The notes beneath the pieces were generated by a model that saw only the letters and a program-made list of their open reading frames with translations, was not told where the DNA came from and made no database searches. Of a DNA stretch of 64,000 nucleotides, positions 19,162-30,166 are shown piece after piece (within the stretch, counting starts at the first letter, position 1; the number at the start of each line of letters is the position of its first letter). The stretch lies in the NCBI GenBank assembly GCA_949752745.1, contig OX457024.1, positions 51,787,810 to 51,851,809 on the forward strand, given 5' to 3'. Source of the stretch: Protula sp. h YS-2021. Lineage: Eukaryota > Annelida > Polychaeta > Sabellida > Serpulidae. A program made the position numbers and the translations under genes.

Positions 19162-20110
19162 AATAAGATATAGATATATCTTTCCAATTAAAGGACACAT
19201 AATAAAGACACGCAGTTTTACTGCATCAAGTAAAGAAAGGCATCACGCATTAAAACTTGAAAAGTAAAATTTACCTTTTGACTAGCATGCATTTACCCTT
19301 CCCTTCCCATACCAAATTAAAATTAATATCCACGTCATAAAATTCACAAAAGTTGTAAATTGCTGCATTACTGCCAGGGGCTGAGGGCAATAACGTGTGA
19401 CCTCACATATGCGGTGCTCAGACCACATCATGCTGCCTGGTGGTATCGCCGTCCAACCGTACCTGGGACCCGGGGAAGCGGGTGGTCACTTGGTATGGAG
19501 TGTGTTACCATGCGTGTACAAAAAAAATAAAAAAACAAAACGCCGGGGCGGGGGGGGGGGGTATTTTGCGGCTGCGCGGAATGCCAAAACTCCCCGTTTC
19601 TCACAAAAGGGGAGCTATTTCAGACATGCACTCCGCGTTTGGTTAAAAAGGGGGTATTATTTCAAAATAAGAGCTCTTCGTTCAGGGGTTGTTTTAAAAA
19701 GTCACAGATACGCATGATAAACAGTTGGTAAGTGAGTTGCCCCCCCCCCCCCCCCCGGGGAGGGGCGGGATCTTGCGGCTAATCACATTATCACCACCAA
19801 CTGTTTTTTTTTTTTTTATGTTGAAGAGAAATCAAGCACATACAACATTATCAGAGACTATCAGATCCTGTTAGGAATGTTTTCCCAAATGAACTGATAC
19901 TGTGTTCCCGGTAAAACCTTACCTACCTGACATGATTTTGTTTACACGATAAATTTGCCACCATTTTTTTTTCTTTGTTAAATGCTTAAAAAGCAGCAAG
20001 TCTGGTTCATGTATCATGTTTTACGCAGTGTGTGTCAAAGTAATTCGCACTTTCTGCCAATCCGTCTGATAAAACTAGAAAATCAATGCAGGGCGCCTTA
20101 TATAACATGA
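19162..20110. other. intergenic with homopolymer runs
   Basis: No gene is recognised. Between about 19370 and 19520 is a GC-richer block ending in an A-rich tract (GTGTACAAAAAAAATAAAAAAAC) that could be a degenerate SINE. G-runs and C-runs flank 19550-19760. No target duplication was found, so it is not called as an element. Confidence 0.4.
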
Positions 20111-20114
20111 ACAC

Positions 20115-21136
20115 TATGGAATGCCGTTTAAACATTTAATGCTTATTTATGATAACAAAATATAATTAAATATATCAATAAATCAATGAACTGTCTTCAA
20201 TTTATATTTTGCTATCAAGAATTGAATTTTCGATGGCAAAATCAATTTTACAAAATTATGAAATCTTAAGGGAGACACGCATTCATATAAAATTTAACGA
20301 ATCGTCAATTAAATTTTGGAGATGAAAACTTGAATTATTTACGGAATGCCATTTTCACATTTATTGGGGAATTACTGATATCAAGAATTAATTTTTTATC
20401 TAAAAAAAATCCATATTTTGATAACAAGAATTAATTTTTGCTATCTGTTATTGTATTTTTGATAACTCTAAATGTATTCTTGATCTCAAAAAATAATTTT
20501 TGATATCAATATATATTTAGAGATATCAAGAAATATTTGTTTATATGAAAAATTTAATGATATCTAAAATTGATTTTTTGAGATCAAAAATTCAATTCTT
20601 GATAGCAAAAATGAAATATTTGACAGCAAAATATCAATTTTGAGCTCAATAATTCATTTTCCTTTTACTGATATCAATAATTTATTTCAGATATCACTAT
20701 TTCAGAAGAAGACTTTTTAATTTGTATTTTGAAATCTGCAACTGATTTTTTGATCTCAAAAATTGATTTTTGTAATCTGTAAATTAAAAATGACTGGTCC
20801 TTACATGCAGAATCTTTATTTAAATTTTTTACTATACAAAAAGGAAGCAATTCTTGAGATCAAAAATTATGTTGTTATTATTGATCTCAATAATTCAAGT
20901 TTTCATCTCCAAAATTTAATTGATGATTCGTTAAATTTTATGTAAATGCGTGTCTCCCTTAAGATTTGCTAAGTTTCTAAATTTGATTTTTTGATCTCAA
21001 AAATAAATTTTTGCAATCTAAAATTCAATTACTGATAGCAAAATATAAATTATTGAGATCTACAATGATTTCTTGATATCTTTAATTATATTTTGGTATC
21101 AAAAATAAGCATTAAATGTTAAAACGGCATTCCATA
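20115..21136. mobile_element. foldback element with long nested inverted repeats
   Basis: Outer arms 20115-20178 and 21073-21136 pair from TATGGAATGCCGTTT inward for about 62 bp. Inner arms about 20264-20338 and 20890-20970 also pair (GGGAGACACGCATTCATA against the reverse complement). The centre is filled with short palindromic words such as TTGATATCAAAAATT and TTGAGATCAAAAATT every 20-30 bp. It is non-coding. It is probably a MITE-type or foldback transposon. Confidence 0.6.
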
Positions 21137-21976
21137 ATTATTGATATCAATAATAGCAACACAATTTTTGAGCTCAAGAATTGCTTCTTTTTTGTACAGT
21201 AAAAAAAAAAAATAAAGACTCTGTATACAAGGACCAGTTATTATTTTATTCACAGATGTGTGCTTTTAAATTTTTACATAAAAATAGACTATTATTTTGA
21301 TATAAAAAATTAATTCTTGACATGAAAAAATCATTTGCAGGTTTCAAAATTTAATTTTAAAAAGTCTCATTCTGAAATAATGATATCTGAAAATAGAGCA
21401 GTGTACGTAGCCTACATATTCCCCACAGCCCCCCCCCACCCCCACACACATCAGTTAAACACGGCCATCAATAGTGAATCAAGAGCTGAAATTTTCTAAG
21501 TCCAGCTGGTCCATTTTCCTTGGATGAACCTGGCCCATTTACAATACTGATTCTGTGTTTGTTTGTTTCATTAAAATCCTTCCAGCAGTTTTTAAGTTAT
21601 CGTGTTAACAAGCTCTTGATAACAGACCGATCGACCGACACGCGGTCGATCGCATATATTCCCCCTGTGGGGAATAAATAAATTCTTGACATCAAGAAAA
21701 GGAAAATAAATTATTGAGCTCAAAAATAATATTTTGCTATCAAATATTTTATCTTTGCCATCAAGAATTGAATTTTTGATCTCAAGAATTTTTGATATCT
21801 CTAACATCTAATGATATCAAGAATTGCTTTCTGAGATCAAGAATACATAGAGATGCTAAAAATATAATTACAGATAGCAAAAATTATTTTTGACATAAAA
21901 AAATACATTTTTGAGATAAAAAATTTAATTCTTGATATCAAAAATTCCCTAATAAATGTTAAATTGGCATTTCATA
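20339..21976. repeat. second inverted-repeat pair interlocked with the foldback element
   Basis: Left arm 20339-20390 (GGAATGCCATTTTCACATTTATTGG) pairs with right arm about 21925-21976 (CCTAATAAATGTTAAATTGGCATTTC). The left arm lies inside the 20115-21136 element and the right arm outside it, so the two pairs interlock. The intervening sequence has the same GATATC/GAGATC-type palindromic words and a 260-bp Helitron-like insertion at 21417-21676. Confidence 0.55.
21417..21676 (+). mobile_element. short Helitron-like element, family with TATTCCCCAC ends, copy 1
   Basis: 5' TATTCCCCAC (21417-21426) is the reverse complement of GTGGGGAATA (21667-21676). Near the 3' end is a GACCGATCGACCGACAC-type microsatellite, then TCGATCGCATATATTCCCC...GGGGAATA, a hairpin, followed by AATAA. 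The body contains AGCTGAAATTTTCTAAGTCC and TTAAGTTATCGTGTTAACAAG. Two more copies occur, at 27197 and 34593. Confidence 0.7.
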
Positions 21977-24550
21977 AAACACAGCTTCGTGAATTCCCTA
22001 AAACTTTGACAAATGAAAGCAAAAAAACTGAAAGACAAAGTCTGACAAAAAGAAAAGACATGCCAAGGACAATTTTGAAATCTGTTGCATTTATAAACTG
22101 TCTCAAGCATATACATTTTAACCATTGATATGACCATGTAACATTACACAAGAACGCACTTTTTCATTACCTTCCTATGTGGTTTTGTACAATGTTATCT
22201 GGTGCCCAGATGCAACGAATCCACATGACACAATTCTTTCTTAAGTGACAGAATTTTTAAACGTTGTTTTTTTTTTAACGACAAGATAAACCCGTTACGA
22301 ATAACACTGTATAACCGGTATAAAACCAGAAAATCATTCACCGGCAACCGTACAATAACTGCAAATGTTTACGAGGGTGTGCAGCTCCATCTTGTCTTGC
22401 AGCCATACAAAATTGCAGCAAACCCAACTTATTTATTTATTTTTTGCAACCATCTTCCTATAAATCTCACATTTAGAGCAAGGACAGTTCCTACAAATAT
22501 AGTCTCCTATTTTTGGGCAAATCTGAATACGAATATATTTACGTACGAAAGACCATTGTGCTAATATTTTTATTTTTAGTGTTTAAACTTATCATATAGT
22601 TAATATTAACTTAATGTTAACTTAATATTATATTTGTAACATCCCCAATTATCGCCCAAAATTTTATAAAGAATTCTGCACAAACCTAATGTGCAGATAA
22701 TGTAAAGTTATCAAAAACTTATTACTAAGCAGACTGTATCCCTGTTTCAGCTTCTCCAAAACTGACCAATCACAGGGTTTGTAACAGAAAGTCAACATAA
22801 ATACATTGGCGAATCATTCAGGCAAAGTAGCATGTACTACTTTCCAAGTCATGACACAGAAGAGTACTAACTTGCAAAACATCTTGACATTCCACTTTTA
22901 TGATTGCCACGTTTGTTATTGTTTCATTTTGTTTCGAGCAATTTGATTGGTTGATTTTCCTGAAGATTTCGGCTTCGGTTTAGCATTAATTTAGCATTAA
23001 CTTAAACAGAACATTAACATAAGTTTATATTCAGTTAACAATAACTTCCATGTAACTTTATGTTAAATTATCGTGAAGTGGAAATTACCGTCGTAGTTAC
23101 GGGCTCAAAATTTGTTCCGTATACGCCGGATCCAGCGCGATTTTGATTATGATCCGCATTCAAAGAGGGGCTGAGAGATTAAAGTTCATATTGACGCACA
23201 CACTTAGGTTCTGCGGGAACGAAATTTTGCCCTCAACTCGTTGGTCAAATAGTTTTTCGAAAAATAACGAAATCAGTGTTTTTCTTGTATAGTCTTGTAT
23301 TTGTTCCTGGTGTGCAATGACTCAAAATGACAAGGGGAACAAGTGCAGCACTGAGGAAAACGACACAGCACGAAACGCAATCAGCACACATAATCTACTT
23401 TAAACACAACCTGAGCAATGGCCTTAGAGCAGCACGAATAACTGAGCCAGATACAGAATGTGAACATACTAAACCCATTTACAGTACATACCGTAGGCAA
23501 ATTTTATATTTAAGAGATATATATGTGCGATTGTTTGGTTTATTTTCTAAACAGAAAATAGCTCTGGGACTTGAAACGTACGTATATCCCGTTTAGCCTG
23601 TGTGCAATTTGCTTCAACACGAACCCTACTGTCTTTGAAACGCCCTGGGGCTTGTATTCGAATGTTTCCGAAAGGAGCGCCCAGGCTTTTATTGATTTTT
23701 TTTTCAAATGACTGCAAGTAAAAGTTGTTTGTGAATACAAGTCCACCCCTCTATTCCAGAGTTACTACAGGATATTTTTTCCCTTGGCGATGGCAAACTC
23801 ATATGCACTGAGCAGATGTGCCAATACCGCGTAGAGATCAACAGTTGTTTGTTTAGTTGCTTCCAAGTTACAGAACGTAGCAGGATGTTATAGCGACTGT
23901 GCAACGGTGTGCTGAGAAGAGTATGTCATGACAATATATAACTTAGGGTCACTATTTTTGCTTATACATCAGCGAACTTGGAGCCATCGAGCCCCTAAGA
24001 CAGAATTTACCTAACTTTTTCTTGTTCACAAGATTCTTAATAGAAGCACATTGTATTGTGATCCGAGATTGTTTCAAAATAGAAGCCCCGGGACTTCTAT
24101 TTGGTTTTGAAATGCGAGCCTAAAATCCTCGAGTTTCCGTTTAGAAGCCCGGGGCTTCTTTTCGGGAATTCCTGGTATCTTTGCCTTTTTCGTAGATTTT
24201 TGGGCGTTTCGTACACTTCGAGAGACACTTTGCAGCCTTGTTTACCACTTCGTTATTTCTTGTCGTTACTCCAGTAAAGACTATTAATAGCAAGAGCAGC
24301 CCGTAATTTTGCATTAATCTTGAGCATATTTCCAAAGCAAATCACAAAATTCATTATCATTGGTTCTGATCAAATTTGTATAAAGCTAGCAGAATCTCAG
24401 TCTGTCTTCAAAAACTCAACGGTGAGAAGAAAAGAGCTCTGGAAAAAATCAGCTAAAGTAAAAATACGTGGGATGTGTTAACGTTGGTTGGTCTGTTGCA
24501 TCATCACTCAACACCCACAAGCAAATTTCTTAAACCAAAAAAAAAAATAA

Positions 24551-24586
<36 letters not shown>

Positions 24587-25142
24587 GAAAGAAAAAAAAT
24601 GTTTATAATTGCAACTTTCAACGGTGCATTACTATCATCGCAGTACACAGCATCCCACTGACCCCGAACTGATTAAAAACGATAACTATTGCAGTTTCAC
24701 AAAAGCCACATTATTATCATCACAGCCCAGACCCCAAACGGTTTACAAAGGCCACATTAATACCACCGCACCCCGAGTATCCCCATTGCGACAAGCGTCG
24801 TTACGTCTGTTACATTAAACAACAGTTACAATTCTCTCTTATAACAACAAAATCAGCTATTGCACAAAAAGAAATAAAGAAACCTAACCCATTCAAACTG
24901 ATTTCAGTAATGCCATCAAATGCTGGAGCGACTTTGCAGTGACATCCTGACTTGGGGGCTCGAAAATTTGACAGTTTGCCTGAAACTACAAATCGAGCAT
25001 TGTGACAGTTACCAGCAAAAACTGCTCTCATTCTGACCAAAATTATAATAATTAAACATGATAACTACTCTCCGGCTTTTTATACCAATGCAATGGCATA
25101 GGTAATTGAACTGTTAACAAGTATATCAGTGAAACTGATCAT
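21977..25142. other. intergenic, no gene recognised
   Basis: AT-rich DNA with two palindromic motifs at about 24081-24106 (AAATAGAAG...CTTCTATTT) and 24141-24160 (AGAAGCCCGGGGCTTCT), and an A-tract at about 24536-24600 that may be a retroelement tail. Short open frames here match nothing that I recognise. Confidence 0.45.
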
Positions 25143-25791
25143 AGTCCCCCGCCGAAAGATATCTGAATGTACACTCCTTCGGTCCTCCACAAACAAAAAT
25201 TTTGGTCATGTTGGAAGTTTTCGTCAATTTTTGGTCAAATCCAAAAACAATCCCACGTCGAACAATCGCAATATATATTCTTTCGCTCCATAAAAACTCA
25301 AAAGGCCGCCGTGCAGAATATCTGAGAAAATGCACGTACAAAAGTGCCCCCACACTACCTCCAACAAAACAAATAATTTGGTCAAGTTTGAAGTTTCACA
25401 GTTTCATCAATTTTTTGTCAAATTCAAAATAACCCCAGGTCGCACAACTGCAACATATGTTATTAATTTCGACAAAAAATCAAAAGCCTGCGGTCAAAGG
25501 TGACTGAGAAATCGCACATACAAAAGTGGGGGCATCGTGACCCAACACACAAAAAATTTGGTCAAGTTTGAAGTTTCAGTTTCGTCAATTTTTGGTCAAA
25601 TTCAAAAATAACCCCAGGTCGAACAACTCCAACATATGTTGTTACTTCCCACAAAAAATCAAAAGCCTGCGGGGAAACGTGAGTGAGTAATCGCGCGTAC
25701 AAAAGTGGGGGCACTGGTGGGGGACAGACGGACGGACGGACGAGCGTTTTATAAGTCCCCCGTTCCGCGCGTACCGCGGCAGCGGGGGACT
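25143..25791 (+). mobile_element. Helitron-like element with AGTCCCCC ends and about 130-bp repeats
   Basis: 5' AGTCCCCC (25143-25150) is the reverse complement of GGGGGACT (25784-25791). Internally, about four diverged units of about 130 bp carry AATTTGGTCAAGTTTGAAGTTTC and CAAAAGTGGGGGCA. These are followed by GACGGACGGACGGACGAGCG (about 25728-25747) and a terminal hairpin, AGTCCCCC (25754-25761) against GGGGGACT. TAAATAA follows directly. Confidence 0.7.
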
Positions 25792-27196
25792 AAATAAAGT
25801 AACGATCGCAACTGACTTGTTAGATCACATTTCCCACCAAGTTCAAAGTAATATTAAGATTTTCTTCTTCCCAGAATTTTCTTTTAAAACGCATGTCTGC
25901 TGATCTCCTATTAGTGTTAGCTTCAGTGGTTACAGGTGTGCGGTTGAATGTGACAAGTTATAATGTACTTCAGGTAGGATTCAATTCTACACTCTAGTTT
26001 TAAGTAGAAACCCCAGTACTTTCAAGGGTCCAGTACAGCTGGACTGCATTGCGATATATAAGTGGTTCGCTTTGTGTGTATAAAAGGTCAGGTGGGACTG
26101 CGAGGAGCGAGTGTCACTTCGGTTCCAAAAAAGTTGAAAGTTTTTCTTGGCCTCGAATATTACACTTTAATTTACCAGAAATCTATGTATTTTACCTCCC
26201 AATATTCCTAGTAATAAGATAAAAAAATTGGTCTTAAAAAAAGTCAGTTTCAAATAAATCAAAATAGCAAACCCGGATCGGTGAAGAAATCTTCACTTCT
26301 TGGGTCGATTCTATTTACAACACTAGCATCAAAGGTCGGAGAGTAGTTATCACGTTCACTTATCATATTTTTGGTAAGAAATGACAGTAGTTTTTGCTTT
26401 CGACTATCACAATGAATGACTTGTAATTCAGGCCGTGAAATTTGCAAGCCCCTGTATCAGGAATTTAGCAAATTTTGTGAAATACTTCAGAAACTTCCTG
26501 ACTGATATTTTCAGAAACTTTGTAAACTTCCTGATTTGACAGTTGATCTGCAGCATATATATTCACTGTGAGGCATGCACACTGAGATCGGACATGAACC
26601 ACTCAACCACTTGAAGCATCAATTCACAAAATTTGCACCTATTTTAGACCAATTTCAATTTTGTCATGTTTTCCCCCCTCAATCCAACAATTATTCAATG
26701 TTAAACAATTTTACAGTGAACACCTTCACTTTGGCTGAGTCCAGTTCTTGGTCAAGACATTCGGAAGAAAACAAATGTAAACTACAACTAAAGTGTGACA
26801 TGCACCGAAGGCCATATTTCAAACTCGTTGGAAAGTCCGAGTGGGAATTATGAAGGTAAGCGACTTTCACAAAGATGCGACATTGTAGGTTACGAAATGG
26901 TAAAGGTACGAGTTCAAGTTACCCAAAACTGTGCAAAACATAATTTAGTGAGCTAAAACATGAAATGCACTGGCAAGAAGCCTGCTGTCAGACTTGTTTA
27001 ACAGATATGGCCCTTTATCAGCTGATGCCGCGTCTGACCTCAGTAGACACTGCAACATCGTGCGACATTTTTCAAAAGCAGCGAAAAGAAAGCTTTCACC
27101 GATATCACAAAGCATTGTCGTGGAGGCAGGTTGGGGGAAAATTAAAAAAAACACGCTTCAAAGTAGGACTAAGTAGAGAGGTGTGCATAGCCCACA
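25792..27196. other. intergenic, no gene recognised
   Basis: A 92-codon frame at 26575-26853 matches no family that I know and has no splice or codon evidence behind it. A TATATAAG-like word near 26057 precedes no visible gene. Confidence 0.4.
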
Positions 27197-27440
27197 TATT
27201 CCCCACAGGCCCCCATCAGTTACACACGGCCATCAAAAGTCGAAATCAAGAGCTGAAATTTTCTAAGTCCAGTTGGTGCATCCATTTACAATACCGACCT
27301 GTGTTTGTTCCCAAAGAAGCTGCATACCAAGTTTCATTAAAATCCTTGCTGCAGTTTTTAAATTATCGTTTTGATGACAGACCGACCGGCAGACCGACAC
27401 ACGGTCGATCGCATATATTCCCATCCCCCCGTGGGGAATA
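27197..27440 (+). mobile_element. short Helitron-like element, TATTCCCCAC family, copy 2
   Basis: 5' TATTCCCCAC (27197-27206) and 3' GTGGGGAATA (27431-27440), with the same body as copy 1 (GTTTGTTCCCAAAGAAGCTGC, CAAGTTTCATTAAAATCCTTG) and a GACCGACCGGCAGACCGACAC microsatellite before the hairpin. AATAA follows. Confidence 0.72.
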
Positions 27441-28189
27441 AATAATAAGCAAAGTTAAGGAGATCAGTCGCATTGAAGATCATGATCACTTGATAATGCT
27501 GAGCAAAACACCGTGTTTAACCGCAAACATGCTAATTTCTTTGTTCACACTGTTACTTAAAAAAAAAAAAGGCGAGCACCCATGCCATGAAAATATCAAT
27601 TCCACTAAATGCCACAGAAGGCGGTCTTTCTCCAAGCTTCTGCGGCACTGTAGATACATAGGTTAGAGGTAAGTACCATAACTAGTTTCTACGCTCTGTT
27701 ACAGCTAGTAAACTGAGTTTGAACATTTTATGCAATAAAAAATTCTAGAAACAAAATAGCTGGCAAATAAGAGGCCCAAATGCTAAAGAAAGAGAAATGC
27801 CATAATACACTACAAACATGAAGTCCGTTCATAACATTTGTGGTGAAGCAAACCGTTACAGCTTGTGTGTTACACCAGCGGCTTTGTGTTTACATCATTC
27901 CTTTTTAAATATCAGTATCCACAAAATAATTTGCTACATTATGCGCCAGCATTTTGTTTGGTGTACCGGATGACGTACTACATGAGTGCACTACGTAAAG
28001 AAGTCAGTGACGAAGCTTTGAATGATATTCAGCAGCAGTCGAGCAAGCCAAAACCACAGCGTCAACACAGTAACAGGTATACTTTGTCTGGAATATTTTA
28101 AACTGGAAATTTGTTGTGACCCTTTCCTCTCATAAATTACAGTATTAACAAACATTACTATATATGTATATCAAACCACCAAAAGTCCA
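27441..28189. other. region downstream of the RhoGAP gene
   Basis: This covers the 3' side of the minus-strand host gene. An AATAAA overlaps the last codons of the coding region (plus-strand TTTATT near 28202-28207), but I see no clear canonical signal further downstream within this stretch. A plus-strand frame around 27977-28077 ending in a donor-like CAGTAACAG/GTATAC could be an exon of a neighbour, but nothing confirms it. Confidence 0.35.
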
Positions 28190-30166
28190 TTACCGCCGCT
28201 CTTTTATTAACACGGGTTTTTTGGGACTTTTATAAAACTTGCCGCTTGGAGAGGGACCTTGTAACCTTTTAACAGGCTTAACTGGAGTCCTACAACTAGT
28301 TTTCAAATCCGTATGTTCAACTGTTTGTCTCTGAGCCATTCTTTTTGTCGGAATTAAACCTTCCTTTATTCTTGGGGTGCAATGAGAAGTCGGATTATTT
28401 TCAATGTTGTCCCTGCTATCAGAGGAAATATCAACAGTGTTGTACTTGAGTTTATGTAACAGTCTTGACGGAGTGCTCCCTGCCGAGGGGTCGTTAAACT
28501 CCGGACTATCATCACAAAGCTGTAGCCTGGCACGGGCCTTCATGACATTCACCATATCTGTGGATATCGGAAGGCAGGGCTTTTTCACACCGGGCCTGGG
28601 GGACGTGTGCAGGGCGGCGTGCGCTAGTTCGCGATACTTACTTGCCTCCTGATCCGCCTTAGCGAAAATCGTGGGGATTCGCACAGGGGAGCCCATTCGG
28701 CGACGGAGGTGGGAGTTGTGGAAACGGTAGGGCGACGCGCGCCGCTCTGCCACTTCTTGGCTATCCTTCCCATCGGTAATACTCTCCATGTCGCCCCCTT
28801 CGCTTGGCTCGGAGTCAAAGCTGTTGGTTGAAAAGGAGGGCTGACTGAGCGACTCCAGTGACGCGCTCAGCGCGGCTTTACTGAGCTGGGCCTCCGACAC
28901 CGCGCCCGCTTTTGTTAACATCATGCGCATGTTCTTACTGATGCGAATCGATGCCTGGCGCTCGAAAACAAACGACTCGTCGGTATCCTGACATCCCGGT
29001 GTTGAATGGCTTGCATCCAGGGACAACTTTTGAACGCTGTCACCCCCATCTGACACGCTTTGCGTATATTTTTTCCGATTAACGTCAGAGCCCGTTGCCA
29101 TTCTCTCGCCCATTGACAGGCCGCTGTCGACGCTCTTGACACTCTGCAAGCTGGTGCACTTGGTCAACTGACTCTCGGAGCCACACATGTCAATAGCACT
29201 GTCTAAGCTTTCAGTTCGCTGCGAATGTGTCTTTTTCAGCGTACGTTTTTCGGCTACGGACGACACATTTTCCGAATGACTGGCGAGTTTCGACTTCAAG
29301 ATGGGTTGTCCATTATGTATAACTGTATATGCACTAGTGTCAGACGCATCACTGACGCCCGACTGATTGAGTTTATTGGCCACTTTCTGCTGTAAAATTG
29401 GTGGTTTCATAGTGTCCACCGCCATAGGCTTCTTGAATGCGCCCTCTGGTGTGTTATTTGTAGTTGATGTGTAAAGCAGACTTGTACAACTCCGCTTTCG
29501 AGCCAGGCTGTCAATTTCTGGAGAATCCAACATGGATTCGGAGATGAAAGCTCGGTCATGGTCAGACTCAATGTTAGTCTGATCGGCGAGTCCCAGGCTA
29601 GTCATACTGCTTGTGGACTCTTGCCGCGACAACTGACCGCTGGTCTCGTCCATATCGGTGACCTCCATCTGTGACGTCACCATGGCCATAGGACTGGCAT
29701 TGCCTTCTTTCAAAATAGGACTTGTGTCAAGAGTACTCGGCACGGAATCCATTTTATTTTTCTCGGGTGATACGAAGCGATTGTCTGTCGACCGTCTCTT
29801 AGCCGGGGACGGCAACCCAGTCTTGATCGTGTTGGGCTTGCCGCGGCGCAAGTTACCCGCGCCTTCCGAATAGCGCCTGCGGTGATTCTTCACGCTGACA
29901 GGCGTGGCGGACTCACTTTGCAGGTCCTGGCTGAGCCGCTGCACCAGCAGTTTATCGCTCATTTGCGCGTGCAATGGTGTAGCAGGATCTTCGGACGACA
30001 TGAGATCGCTCTCGCTGTCTGTGCGTGCTTGCTGGCGCAGCAGCGGCGTAATGAGGCGAGCCGGCGAGCTCGGTGTCTTCTTATGACGCCGGAACATACC
30101 ACTTTTTCTCCGCGAGGAATTCATTTCAATCCTCTGAACGTAATCTTTGTCATCGCTGCCACTTCC
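28190..30166 (-). CDS. ARHGAP11A: RhoGAP gene terminal exon: long disordered C-terminus
   Basis: A 1977-bp exon with acceptor TTTTTTGCACCAG/GGAAGTGG, encoding 658 residues to TAA at 28190-28192. It is Ser/Thr/Pro-rich with no globular domain, many SP and TP sites, several RR/KK clusters and a very basic end (KFYKSPKKPVLIKERR). An ATG at 30184 in the same frame lies inside the intron and is not the start. GC content and codon use differ visibly from the AT-rich repeats around it. Confidence 0.9.
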   Translation of the reverse strand, partial: GSGSDDKDYVQRIEMNSSRRKSGMFRRHKKTPSSPARLITPLLRQQARTDSESDLMSSEDPATPLHAQMSDKLLVQRLSQDLQSESATPVSVKNHRRRYSEGAGNLRRGKPNTIKTGLPSPAKRRSTDNRFVSPEKNKMDSVPSTLDTSPILKEGNASPMAMVTSQMEVTDMDETSGQLSRQESTSSMTSLGLADQTNIESDHDRAFISESMLDSPEIDSLARKRSCTSLLYTSTTNNTPEGAFKKPMAVDTMKPPILQQKVANKLNQSGVSDASDTSAYTVIHNGQPILKSKLASHSENVSSVAEKRTLKKTHSQRTESLDSAIDMCGSESQLTKCTSLQSVKSVDSGLSMGERMATGSDVNRKKYTQSVSDGGDSVQKLSLDASHSTPGCQDTDESFVFERQASIRISKNMRMMLTKAGAVSEAQLSKAALSASLESLSQPSFSTNSFDSEPSEGGDMESITDGKDSQEVAERRASPYRFHNSHLRRRMGSPVRIPTIFAKADQEASKYRELAHAALHTSPRPGVKKPCLPISTDMVNVMKARARLQLCDDSPEFNDPSAGSTPSRLLHKLKYNTVDISSDSRDNIENNPTSHCTPRIKEGLIPTKRMAQRQTVEHTDLKTSCRTPVKPVKRLQGPSPSGKFYKSPKKPVLIKERR

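Noticed and set aside
19370..19520. Second SINE with an A-rich tail
   Set aside because: No convincing box A/box B pair and no target duplication were found.
24536..24600. Poly(A) tail of a processed pseudogene
   Set aside because: No upstream coding similarity and no flanking duplication could be identified.
25728..25791. CRISPR-like or regulatory array
   Set aside because: The GACG microsatellite plus hairpin is the 3' end of a Helitron-like element. Eukaryotic context, no spacers.
26575..26853. 92-codon plus-strand frame as a host gene
   Set aside because: No recognisable domain, splice sites or codon bias, and the flanks are repeats.
27977..28101. Plus-strand exon with donor-like CAGTAACAG/GTATAC
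   Set aside because: No partner exon, acceptor or homology was visible. Left as a note only.
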